From the NCBI RefSeq assembly GCF_031179145.1, contig NZ_JAPSIB010000004.1, forward strand, positions 62,001 through 126,000: a stretch of DNA of 64,000 bases. The letters run 5' to 3'. Shown here in pieces: positions 20,124-27,990 of this stretch. How positions within the stretch are numbered: the first letter of the stretch is position 1; each line of letters opens with the position of its first letter. Source of the DNA: Brevibacterium sp. GTDB taxonomy: Bacteria > Actinomycetota > Actinomycetes > Actinomycetales > Brevibacteriaceae. Below the pieces are notes generated by a model. It was not told the origin of the DNA. It made no database searches and saw only the letters and a program-made list of their open reading frames with translations. A program made the translations under genes and the position numbers.

Positions 20124-21807
20124 CCATGACGACCATGGGCACGATCATCGGCTTGCGGCGCAGCTTCGACGAGACCCAGCGGCCGACGGTGCGGCGCACG
20201 ACCTGCTGCAGTTGGTACTGGTCGGTGGTGCCGTCGCGCAGGGCGTCCTCGACGGCCTTGGTCACCTTGGGCATGATCGCGTCGAAGACGTGATCGGACT
20301 CGGCGACTCCGCGGGCGTGGATCTCGGGTCCGGCGATGAGCGTCTTGGTCTGGCTGTTGATCGCCATGAAGATCGTCACGAAGCCCTCGCCGGAGAGGAC
20401 GAGGCGGTCCTTGAGGTCGGCCTCGGTGATCTCACCGACCGAGGAGCCGTCGACGAAGATGTAGTTGCAGTCGACCGCTCCGACCACCTCGGCGTGGCCG
20501 TCCTTGAGGTCGACGACCCATCCGTCGTCGGCGAGGACGATGTTGTGCGGGTCGACCCCGGTCGCCTCGGCGTGGCGGGCATTGGCGAGCATGTGCCGCC
20601 ATTCTCCGTGGACGGGCATGACGCCGCGGGGGCGGACGATGTTGTAGCAGTAGAGGAGCTCTCCGCCGGAGGCGTGGCCGGAGACGTGGACCTTCGCGTC
20701 GGCCTTGGAGATCACGTTGGCGCCGAGCTTCATCAGGCCGTTGATGACCTTGAACACGGAGTTCTCGTTGCCGGGGATGAGCGAGGACGCGAGGATGACG
20801 GTGTCTCCGTCGCCCACCTCGACGCGGTGGGAGCGGTTGGCCATGCGCGAGAGCGCGGCCATCGGCTCGCCCTGCGAGCCGGTGCACATGAGCACGACCT
20901 GGTCATCGGGCAGCTGATCGACTTCCTTGATGTCGATGAGCGCACCCTTGGGCACGTCGAGGAACCCGAGCTCGGCGGCGATCTTCATGTTGCGCACCAT
21001 TGAGCGTCCGACGAGGGCGACCTTGCGACCATGGGCGTCGGCGGCGTTGAGCACCTGCTGGACGCGGTGGACGTGGGAGGAGAACGAGGCGACGATGACC
21101 CGACGCTCGGCCTGGCCGAACAGGTTCTCCAGCACCGGCCCGATGTCCTTCTCCAGGGCGGTGAACCCGGGGACCTCGGCGTTGGTGGAGTCGGTCATGA
21201 ACAGGTCCACGCCCTCCTCGCCGAGGCGGGCGAAGGCGCGCAGGTCCGTGATGCGCCCGTCGAGGGGCAGCTGGTCCATCTTGAAGTCGCCGGTGTGGAG
21301 GATGTTTCCGGCGCCGGTGCGGATGAACACGGCCAGGGCGTCGGGGATCGAGTGGTTGACGGCGACGAACTCGAGGTCGAAGGGACCGAGCTGATCGAGG
21401 TCGTCTTCCTTGACCACCCGGGTGATAGGCCGGATCCGGTGCTCCTTGAGCTTCGCCTCGATGAGGGCGATCGTCAGCTTCGAACCGATGATGGGAATGT
21501 CGGCCTTGCGGCGCAGCAGGTAGGGGACGGCGCCGATGTGGTCTTCGTGCCCGTGGGTGAGGACGAGGCCGACGATGTCGTCGAGGCGGTCGTCGAGGTA
21601 GGCGAAGTCAGGCAGGATGAGGTCGACTCCGGGCTGGTCCTCCTCGGGGAAGAGCACGCCGCAGTCGACGATGAGAAGTTTGCCGTGATACTCGAACACG
21701 GTCATGTTCCGTCCCACCTCACCGAGGCCGCCGAGGGCGACGATGCGGACCGCTTCCGGGTCCATCTTCGGGGGCAGAGAAAGCTCTTGGGTCAATGAGT
21801 TATTCAC
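20119..21807 (-). CDS. rnj: Ribonuclease J
   Basis: 562 residues from the GTG at 21807, which has AGGAG 11 bases upstream. A GTG at 21819 would lie inside that ribosome site, so it is less likely. This metallo-beta-lactamase/beta-CASP nuclease matures rRNA and decays mRNA from 5' and internal sites. The metal motif LTHGHEDH is followed by beta-CASP segments (GDFKMDQLPLDGRITDL, MTDSTNAEVPG, VHVSGHASGGELLYCY). The start overlaps the dapA stop by 8 bp, a common actinobacterial dapA-rnj pairing. Confidence 0.96.
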   Translation of the reverse strand: MNNSLTQELSLPPKMDPEAVRIVALGGLGEVGRNMTVFEYHGKLLIVDCGVLFPEEDQPGVDLILPDFAYLDDRLDDIVGLVLTHGHEDHIGAVPYLLRRKADIPIIGSKLTIALIEAKLKEHRIRPITRVVKEDDLDQLGPFDLEFVAVNHSIPDALAVFIRTGAGNILHTGDFKMDQLPLDGRITDLRAFARLGEEGVDLFMTDSTNAEVPGFTALEKDIGPVLENLFGQAERRVIVASFSSHVHRVQQVLNAADAHGRKVALVGRSMVRNMKIAAELGFLDVPKGALIDIKEVDQLPDDQVVLMCTGSQGEPMAALSRMANRSHRVEVGDGDTVILASSLIPGNENSVFKVINGLMKLGANVISKADAKVHVSGHASGGELLYCYNIVRPRGVMPVHGEWRHMLANARHAEATGVDPHNIVLADDGWVVDLKDGHAEVVGAVDCNYIFVDGSSVGEITEADLKDRLVLSGEGFVTIFMAINSQTKTLIAGPEIHARGVAESDHVFDAIMPKVTKAVEDALRDGTTDQYQLQQVVRRTVGRWVSSKLRRKPMIVPMVVMV

Positions 21808-22723
21808 TGAGGTAACCACTCCTGGTCAATTGGGCGGACACGAATGCCATCTGCTCCTCGTCTGCCGGGAGCAGCGGCATGCGGGTGCCGCGATTTTCAA
21901 GTACACCTTGGGCCTGCAGAGCGGCCTTCGCCGAGATCACACCCGGCATATGGTTCATGAGCGCGTCGACCACACCGGTGGTCTCCATGCTGATCTGGCG
22001 CGCAGCGTTGAGGTCATTGTCGAAGACGGCTTTGACCATCAGTGCGAGTTTGTCGGAGCAGACGTGGCCTGCGACCGACACGACGCCCAGGGCGCCGATG
22101 GAGAGCAATGGGAGGTTGAGTGCGTCCTCGCCGGAGTAGTACGCCAGCGAGGATTCACTCATCACGCGCGAGGTGGCGAACAGGTCGCCCTTCGCGTCCT
22201 TGACGGCGAGGATGTTCGGATGATCGCCCAGATCGATCAGGGTCTCCGTGTGGATCGGCACACCGGACCGGCCGGGAATGTCGTAGAGCATGACGGGCAG
22301 GTCGACGGAGTCCGCGGCCGCGCGCATGTGAGCGGCGATCGCCGGCTGGGTCGGCTTCGAGTAGTACGGGGTGACGACGAGGATGCCGTCGGCTCCCGCC
22401 TCGGCGGAGCGTCGACTCAGCTCCAAGGTGTGGGCGGTGACGTTGTTGCCGGTGCCGGCGATGATCTTCGCCCGGTCCCCGACGACGCCGCGGACAACAC
22501 GGAGGAGCTCGATCTTCTCGTCATCGGTGGTGGTGGGCGATTCGCCCGTGGTTCCCGACACGACGAGCATGTCGTTGCCGAGATCGACGAGGTGGGTGGC
22601 GACCTTCTCGACGGCCGGGTAGTCGATGCTGCCGTCATCCTTGAACGGCGTCACCATTGCCGTGCCGACGGTACCGAACGCATCAATCGCAGCAGTCGCT
22701 GCACTGTCCCCGAGAATCGCCAT
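21800..22723 (-). CDS. dapA: 4-hydroxy-tetrahydrodipicolinate synthase
   Basis: A 307-residue TIM-barrel lyase condensing pyruvate and aspartate semialdehyde, the first step of diaminopimelate/lysine synthesis. GTTGESPTT, VVTPYYSKPTQ with the catalytic Tyr, and NILAVKDAKGD with the Schiff-base Lys are present. The ATG at 22723 follows a TATCCT -10 box by 6 bases with no ribosome site, so the message is probably leaderless. It forms a unit with rnj. Confidence 0.97.
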   Translation of the reverse strand: MAILGDSAATAAIDAFGTVGTAMVTPFKDDGSIDYPAVEKVATHLVDLGNDMLVVSGTTGESPTTTDDEKIELLRVVRGVVGDRAKIIAGTGNNVTAHTLELSRRSAEAGADGILVVTPYYSKPTQPAIAAHMRAAADSVDLPVMLYDIPGRSGVPIHTETLIDLGDHPNILAVKDAKGDLFATSRVMSESSLAYYSGEDALNLPLLSIGALGVVSVAGHVCSDKLALMVKAVFDNDLNAARQISMETTGVVDALMNHMPGVISAKAALQAQGVLENRGTRMPLLPADEEQMAFVSAQLTRSGYLSE

Positions 22724-22729
22724 GACTCA

Positions 22730-22735
22730 AGGATA
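22730..22735 (-). promoter_or_regulatory. -10 box for leaderless dapA mRNA
   Basis: TATCCT on the minus strand ends 6 bases before the dapA ATG and no Shine-Dalgarno sequence intervenes. Confidence 0.45.
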
Positions 22736-22805
22736 CCGCCGACGAGTTGCGGACGTGACAGCGGGCGGTTCGCGTGGCGAGCCGTCGCGAACGGACGGAC
22801 TCCCC

Positions 22806-22930
22806 TGCTGCGGGGCCACGATCTCCTCGCCGCGGGGCCGAGATCTCCCTCAGCAGGGGCCGAGATCTCCCCTCAGCAGGGGGCGGGATCTCTCCCACCC
22901 CGTGAGGGCGAGATCTCTCTCACCGCCGGG
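22806..22930. repeat. Five-copy GATCTC repeat array in the dapA / GNAT-AAA promoter region
   Basis: GATCTC, mostly as (C)GAGATCTC within G/C-rich flanks such as GGGGCCGAGATCTCCC, starts at 22820, 22842, 22864, 22887 and 22912, spacing 22, 22, 23 and 25 bp. AGATCT is itself palindromic. The array fills most of the 287-bp gap between dapA and the plus-strand GNAT-AAA gene. It could be an operator array spaced by about two DNA turns, or simple repeat expansion. Confidence 0.75.
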
Positions 22931-23010
22931 GGCGGCATGGCAGGCTGAGATGCAGATCACTTAGTGTGTACCTCGGACCCACGCCCACTGCATCCGAGGA
23001 GCTTCCTGAG

Positions 23011-24315
23011 ATGAGCCGCACCCGCGTTCGCGAATTCCACGACGACGACCTCGACGGAATCATCCGTCTCTGGGAGGCCGCCATGGCCAGCCCGACCGCC
23101 CCCGTCTACTCCCTGCCCGAGGTCATCGCCTCCTGCCAGAAGGACCATGCGGTCGTCGCCGTGCGGGACGACGAGGTGGTGGGGGCGGCCGTCGGCCGTG
23201 CCGCGCATGCCCAGGGATGGATCGTCTTCTTCCATGTCGTCGAGGGCGAGGGTGACGGGGAGGAACGGCAGCATGCCGAGTCCGCTCTGGTCGATGCGCT
23301 TGAGCGCCGGCTGATGCCGCTGGGTCTGGGCAAGCTGTCGATGATCGTGCCCGAGCACTCCTCCGCCTTCTCCGGATTGGAGAACAACGGCTTCGAGGTC
23401 CGCTCGCACCTGCGCTACCTCGAACGGCAGATGCCCGTGCAGCGCCGGGAGCTCGATCTGCTCAAGGCGGTCGGCGGGCGGATCCTGCCCCGTCACCTGT
23501 GGGACGGCGTCAGCGGCATGCAGCAGGAGAAGGACATGCTCGAGGACCGCCTCGTCGTGCCCCTGGCCGAGCCGGACCTCGCTGACCACTTCGGCGTCGT
23601 CCCGCCCCGGGCCGTGATGCTGTTCGGTCCTCCCGGGACCGGCAAGACGACGTTCGCGAAAGCTGTGGCCTCACGTCTGGACTGGCCGTTCGTCGAGCTC
23701 TTCCCCTCCCGCCTCTCCGGTGAGCCGGGTGGCGTGGCGGCAGGGCTGCGCACCTCGTTCGAGCAGATCGGTGAGCTCGAACATGCGGTGGTGTTCATCG
23801 ACGAGGTGGAGGAGATCGCCTCGAAGCGCGGTGGCGAGCCGCCGTCGCCGACCCAGGGCGTGACGAACGAGCTGCTCAAACAGGTCGCGGAGTTCCGTGA
23901 CCGGGAGGGCCGTCTGCTCATCTGTGCGACGAACTTCATCCGGGCCCTGGACGCGGCGTTCCTCCGGCATGGCCGCTTCGACTACGTCATCCCCATCGGG
24001 CTGCCCGATGACACCGCGCGCAAGGCCATCTGGACGAGGTACATCCCGGATCAGATGCTCGACCTGGTCGACCTCGACCAGTTGGTCGCCGCGAGCGGCG
24101 GGCTGACTCCCGCTGACATCGAATACGCCGCCAGGCGCGCCTCGCAGGAGGCGCTCGGGCGGGCGCTGGGCAAGGACTACGTGTCGATCGATTCCCGCTC
24201 CGAGGCGCTGACCACCGACGACTATCTCGAAGCTCTGCGGGCGACTCGCGCCACGGTCTCCGAGGAGACTGCCCGCGAGTTCCGCGAAGACGTCCAGACC
24301 ATCGCCCGCCTCTGA
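23011..24315 (+). CDS. GNAT-like domain fused to AAA+ ATPase
   Basis: 434 residues from the ATG at 23011 with GAGGA upstream; the open frame before it is not needed. Residues 1-140 read as a GNAT acetyltransferase fold (VREFHDDDLDGIIRLWEAA, VVAVRDDEVVGAAVGRA), but the acetyl-CoA loop (Q/R-x-x-G-x-G/A) is degenerate. From about 165 an AAA+ module follows: Walker A GPPGTGKT (206-213), Walker B VFIDE (261-265), sensor ATN (306-308), arginine-finger-like LRHGRFD, then the AAA lid. This is a Cdc48/FtsH-like ATPase core without protease or Zn motif. Possible roles are protein remodelling gated by a small-molecule-sensing domain; unknown. Confidence 0.85.
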   Translation: MSRTRVREFHDDDLDGIIRLWEAAMASPTAPVYSLPEVIASCQKDHAVVAVRDDEVVGAAVGRAAHAQGWIVFFHVVEGEGDGEERQHAESALVDALERRLMPLGLGKLSMIVPEHSSAFSGLENNGFEVRSHLRYLERQMPVQRRELDLLKAVGGRILPRHLWDGVSGMQQEKDMLEDRLVVPLAEPDLADHFGVVPPRAVMLFGPPGTGKTTFAKAVASRLDWPFVELFPSRLSGEPGGVAAGLRTSFEQIGELEHAVVFIDEVEEIASKRGGEPPSPTQGVTNELLKQVAEFRDREGRLLICATNFIRALDAAFLRHGRFDYVIPIGLPDDTARKAIWTRYIPDQMLDLVDLDQLVAASGGLTPADIEYAARRASQEALGRALGKDYVSIDSRSEALTTDDYLEALRATRATVSEETAREFREDVQTIARL

Positions 24316-24343
24316 GCCGGGGCGGTGGGATTGGTCAGTCGGG

Positions 24344-25000
24344 TCAGTCGGCTCCCCTCGCCGACTCTTCTGGTGGTCGCTCATGGTCGAGCGGGACGCC
24401 GAGGAGGGCGGCGGCGGTGAGCTCGAGGGATCGGCTGATCCGTTCGGCCGGAGGCACCGGCCGGCCGGAGGCCACTGCCAGATCGAATCCGTCAATCTGG
24501 GCGACGATCGTCTCGACGATCAGTGACACCTCCGCCTGCGGGCGGAAGCTGCCGTCCCCGATTCCGGCGGAGACTATTCGCTCGAAATGGTCGGTCCACC
24601 GTGCGAAGACCTCGGTGACCGCGTCCTGGAGGAACGGTCTCCTGCGCGCCGCCGAGACCAGCTCGACCCAGACCCGGGCGCGCTTCGGGTAGTCGTCGAC
24701 GGCCGGCACGGCCCGGAAGGAGAGCTGGAGCTTCTCCCAGGCGCTGCCCTCGGCGGCGGACAGGGCGGCGATGGCGGCGACGACCCGGGACGAATGCATG
24801 GACAGCGCCTGCACGAGGAGCTCGTCGCGGGATTGGAAGTAGTACTGGATCGTCCCGACCGACATCCCCGCACCCGCGGCGACGTCCTTCATCCGGACGT
24901 TCTCCAGCCCGGTCCCGGCGATCTCGTCGACCGTGGACTCGAGGATCGCCGTCCTCCGCGCCTCGATCTCCTCCGCGGGCAGCTGCGGTCGGGGGCTCAT
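24344..25000 (-). CDS. TetR/AcrR family transcriptional regulator
   Basis: 218 residues from the ATG at 25000, which overlaps the stop of the upstream oxidoreductase as ATGA. The N-terminal helix-turn-helix is clear (RRTAILESTVDEIAGTGLENVRMKDVAAGAGMSVGTIQYYFQSRDELL). The C-terminal ligand domain (VELVSAARRRPFLQDAVTEVF) is of the TetR_C_6/BetI-like sort. Being co-translated with the oxidoreductase, it probably represses that operon; the 12-bp palindrome at 27007-27018 is a candidate site. A TGA-containing 10-bp repeat follows the stop. Confidence 0.88.
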   Translation of the reverse strand: MSPRPQLPAEEIEARRTAILESTVDEIAGTGLENVRMKDVAAGAGMSVGTIQYYFQSRDELLVQALSMHSSRVVAAIAALSAAEGSAWEKLQLSFRAVPAVDDYPKRARVWVELVSAARRRPFLQDAVTEVFARWTDHFERIVSAGIGDGSFRPQAEVSLIVETIVAQIDGFDLAVASGRPVPPAERISRSLELTAAALLGVPLDHERPPEESARGAD

Positions 25001-26964
25001 GCCGTGTTCGCGAGCGCCGTCGCGGCCGTCAGTCCTTCGTAGACCGCCTCTTCCACCGTCCGCGGTGCCACCGCATCGCCGATCCGCCGCACACTCGCCG
25101 TCCCGAAGTCGAGGTCCGGGACCACCGAGCGCGGCGCTGCCGAGACGATCGTCGCGGCCACTCCGTCGACGACGTGCACGATTTCGCACAGCGTCGACTG
25201 GAGGTATCCCGTATCGGAGTCGACGCCGACGAGGCGCGCGTCATTGACGAAATCGACACTGGCGCGCAGAGCTTGGGAGACGAGCAGGGTGCGCGTGTAC
25301 TGCTGCATTCCCGCGCCCGCGAAGTTCGCCGCGGTGGCCAGAGTGACGGGCACCTTCCTCTCGGCCAGGCGCAGGGCGATGCCCAGCCCGATCCAGTCAC
25401 CCTTCCAGTCGGTGACGAGGACCCGGCCCTTCGGCAGCGCAGGGTCCGTGCTCAGGTACTCGCGGGCTCCGATGACAAGGGCCTCGTCGGCAACCTCGAG
25501 GTGCGGCATCCTCTCGGCGGCGCCGGTGGCCACGATGACGTGGTCCGGGGCAATGTCGTCGAGGACCTCCTGGGTCACCGGCGTCGACGTCCGGATGTCC
25601 ACGCCGGCGCGCATCGCCTCGGCGCTCAGGTTCGTGGCCGCCCCACCGAACTCGGAGCGGTACGGCAGCTTCTCCGCCAGCAGGACCATGCCGCCGAGGC
25701 GGGAGTGCGCCTCGCACAGCACGACGTCATCGCCCTGCTCGGCGGCGACGGCGGCGGCTTTGAGTCCTCCCGGCCCTCCCCCGATGACGAGGACCTTCCG
25801 GCGGGTGCGCACGCGGGGACGCGGCAGGAAGGTCAGTTCGCGCCCGGATTCGGGGAACTGGATGCACGAGATACCCACGCCCATCTGGAAGTGGCCGATG
25901 CAGGCCTGGTTGCAGCCGATGCAGGCGCGGATCTCCTCGACGGCGTCGCGCTCGGCCTTGCCTGCCATGTCCGGGTCGCAGATCATCGCCCGGGTCATCA
26001 CCGCCATGTCGGTCCGGCCCTCGGCGATCGCGAGTTCCGCCTCGTGCGGCTGGTTGATCCGGCCGGCGACCATGACCGGTCTGTCGGTGACCTTCTTGAC
26101 CTGGGCGGACAGGTTCGCGGCATAGGCGGGCTCAATCTGCATCGACGGCACGATGTGCACCGCGCCCTGCAGAGTGGAGGAGTCGCCGGCCGTGATCGAG
26201 TAGTAGTCGAGGCACTCGAGCTCGTCGAGGTGCTTGACGAGGTCGAGGATCTCCGCGGCGACGAGGCCCTCCTCCGTCTTCTCCTCCCCCGACAGCCGGA
26301 TCCCGACCACGACGTCAGGGCCGACGGCGGCACGGACCCCGGTGACCACCTCGGTGAGGAAGCGGCAACGGTTCTCCGCGCTGCCGCCGTACTCGTCGGT
26401 GCGGGTGTTGATCCGGGGGTTGAAGAACTGGATGGGCAGGTAGCCGTGGCTGGCGACGATCTCGACACCGTCGATGCCGCTGGACACGATCCGCGCGGCG
26501 GCGCTGCCGTAGCCGGCGACGATCTCTTTCACCACCTCGGTGCTCAGGGTCTCAGGCACGACCTTGAAGCGCTCCTGCGGCTCATCGCTGGGGGCGACCG
26601 CCCGCGGGGCCATCCCGCGCTCGCCGTCCATCACCTCGCGTCCCGGGTGGAAGAGCTGGGCGATGACGGTGGCCCCGTGACGGTGGACCGCTTCGGCGAC
26701 GGCCCGGTACCCGGGGATGGACGAATCATCGGTGGCCATGAGGACATGGCTGGTGTAGCGCGCCGTCTCGTGGACGCCGGAGACCTGGAGGACGATGAGA
26801 CCGCAGCCGCCCTTGGCCCGGGCCTCGTGGTAGGCGACGAGGTCGTCGCCGATCATCCCGTGGTCGTCGAGGACCGTGTCGTGACCCGAGGACACGATGC
26901 GGTTGCGGATGGTCGTCGAGCCCAGCGTGATGGGTGCGAAGAGGTGCGGGAAAAGTTGAGACAC
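24997..26964 (-). CDS. FMN/4Fe-4S/FAD NADH:flavin oxidoreductase, 2,4-dienoyl-CoA reductase-like
   Basis: A 655-residue two-part enzyme. Residues 1-345 are an old-yellow-enzyme TIM barrel with SHGYL (172-176) and NPRINTRTDEYGGSAENR. Then a 4Fe-4S cluster is bound by Cys348, 351, 355 and 367 (CIGCNQACIG...C). The C-terminal part (from about 388) is a pyridine-nucleotide reductase domain (VLVIGGGPGGLKAA). This architecture is shared by FadH, trimethylamine dehydrogenase and dimethylglycine or betaine-demethylating enzymes, so the substrate (enoyl-CoA, N-methyl compound or other) is open. The GTG start has AAGGA upstream. The co-translated TetR gene follows. Confidence 0.88.
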   Translation of the reverse strand: MSQLFPHLFAPITLGSTTIRNRIVSSGHDTVLDDHGMIGDDLVAYHEARAKGGCGLIVLQVSGVHETARYTSHVLMATDDSSIPGYRAVAEAVHRHGATVIAQLFHPGREVMDGERGMAPRAVAPSDEPQERFKVVPETLSTEVVKEIVAGYGSAAARIVSSGIDGVEIVASHGYLPIQFFNPRINTRTDEYGGSAENRCRFLTEVVTGVRAAVGPDVVVGIRLSGEEKTEEGLVAAEILDLVKHLDELECLDYYSITAGDSSTLQGAVHIVPSMQIEPAYAANLSAQVKKVTDRPVMVAGRINQPHEAELAIAEGRTDMAVMTRAMICDPDMAGKAERDAVEEIRACIGCNQACIGHFQMGVGISCIQFPESGRELTFLPRPRVRTRRKVLVIGGGPGGLKAAAVAAEQGDDVVLCEAHSRLGGMVLLAEKLPYRSEFGGAATNLSAEAMRAGVDIRTSTPVTQEVLDDIAPDHVIVATGAAERMPHLEVADEALVIGAREYLSTDPALPKGRVLVTDWKGDWIGLGIALRLAERKVPVTLATAANFAGAGMQQYTRTLLVSQALRASVDFVNDARLVGVDSDTGYLQSTLCEIVHVVDGVAATIVSAAPRSVVPDLDFGTASVRRIGDAVAPRTVEEAVYEGLTAATALANTA

Positions 26965-27006
26965 GATCGTCCTTGATCCATGCGGGTGAGACCTGACCCG
27001 TTATTC

Positions 27007-27018
27007 ATATCATGATAT
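27007..27018. promoter_or_regulatory. Palindrome ATATCATGATAT upstream of the oxidoreductase, candidate TetR operator
   Basis: A perfect 12-bp AT-rich palindrome in a GC-rich genome, 42 bp upstream of the oxidoreductase GTG and overlapping its likely -10 region (GATATGAAT on the minus strand). The adjacent TetR gene makes it a natural operator candidate. Confidence 0.5.
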
Positions 27019-27061
27019 TGAAAACAAGGGAACAGGACCCACAGGCGTTACCGGGTGAACC

Positions 27062-27940
27062 TCAGAGTTCGCTGCCGCGGGCGGCGAACGAGTCGCAGGA
27101 GCCGAGCCCTTCCTGGTAGCCCTTGCTGAACCACTTCTGCCGCTGTTCGCTCGTGCCGTGAGTGAAGCTCTCGGGATTGACGAAGCCCGATTGGGACTGG
27201 ATGTGGTCGTCGCCGACGACGAACGCCGCGTTGAGCGCATCCCGCAGCTGCGCATCTGTGGGCGTTTCGAGGTAGGGCTCGCCGTTGTCGTCGGTCAGGG
27301 TCGTGACGTCTCCGAGCCACGCCCCGGCGTAGCAGTCGGCCTGCAGCTCCATCCTCACCCCGTTGCTGGTGGGCCCGGTGCCGTTGTTCGGGTGCGCGTC
27401 CATCGTGCCGGTGATGTTCTGGATGTGGTGGCCCCATTCGTGGCCGACGATGTAGAGCTGGGCGAGCTCTCCCGCCGAGGCGCCGAAGCGTTCGCGCATC
27501 ACGTCGAAGAAGCTCGGATCGATGTAGACACCCTGGTCGGGTGGGCAGTAGAAGGGACCGACGGCGTTGGAGGCCGTTCCGCAGCCGGTCGACGTCTGTC
27601 CGTCCACGATGGTCATCGCCGGTGCCTGGTACCCCTCGACATGCTGCGCCCAGTAGTCGTCGAGGACGACCTGGGATCCCGCCATCCGGCAGTCGATGGA
27701 CCGGTTGGCGTCCTCGCCGGTGTCGCATCGGCTCAACGACGACTGGTTCGACGAGTCCGCCCCGGATTCGCCCTCGAGCATCCCGTCGCCCATCACGCCG
27801 GTGAGGTCGATGCCGAGCAGGGGCCCGACGAGGAAGACGAGGAGTCCGACGACGCCCACGCCTCCCCCGGCGATGCCGATGTTGCGTCCGCGCCGGCTGG
27901 TCGAGTGGCCGCTGATGTCGGCGTCGGGATTGAAAGTCAT
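27062..27940 (-). CDS. Neutral zinc metallopeptidase (YpfJ family)
   Basis: A 292-residue protein with one membrane segment near residues 24-44 (IGIAGGGVGVVGLLVFLVGPLLG) and an extracytoplasmic domain. The zinc motif is HEWGHH in LYIVGHEWGHHIQNITG; the downstream MELQADCYAGAWLGD gives the third ligand region of the family. C-terminal SQSGFVNPESFTHGTSEQRQKWFSKGYQEGLGSCDSF is strongly conserved in this family. The physiological substrate is unknown. The ATG at 27940 appears leaderless. It is divergent from the DUF418-like gene. Confidence 0.9.
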   Translation of the reverse strand: MTFNPDADISGHSTSRRGRNIGIAGGGVGVVGLLVFLVGPLLGIDLTGVMGDGMLEGESGADSSNQSSLSRCDTGEDANRSIDCRMAGSQVVLDDYWAQHVEGYQAPAMTIVDGQTSTGCGTASNAVGPFYCPPDQGVYIDPSFFDVMRERFGASAGELAQLYIVGHEWGHHIQNITGTMDAHPNNGTGPTSNGVRMELQADCYAGAWLGDVTTLTDDNGEPYLETPTDAQLRDALNAAFVVGDDHIQSQSGFVNPESFTHGTSEQRQKWFSKGYQEGLGSCDSFAARGSEL

Positions 27941-27946
27941 AGTCTT

Positions 27947-27952
27947 AAGATA
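27947..27952 (-). promoter_or_regulatory. -10 box for leaderless zinc metallopeptidase mRNA
   Basis: TATCTT on the minus strand ends 6 bases before the ATG at 27940, with no ribosome site. A TCTCAC-GT-GTGAGA inverted repeat at 27969-27982 lies between the two divergent genes and may be an operator. Confidence 0.4.
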
Positions 27953-27990
27953 CCGACCCGCGGGCTCATCTCACGTGTGAGAATCGGTGC

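Noticed and set aside
22806-22930. CRISPR array
   Set aside because: Units are about 22 bp including flanks, with no uniform repeats and spacers and no cas genes.
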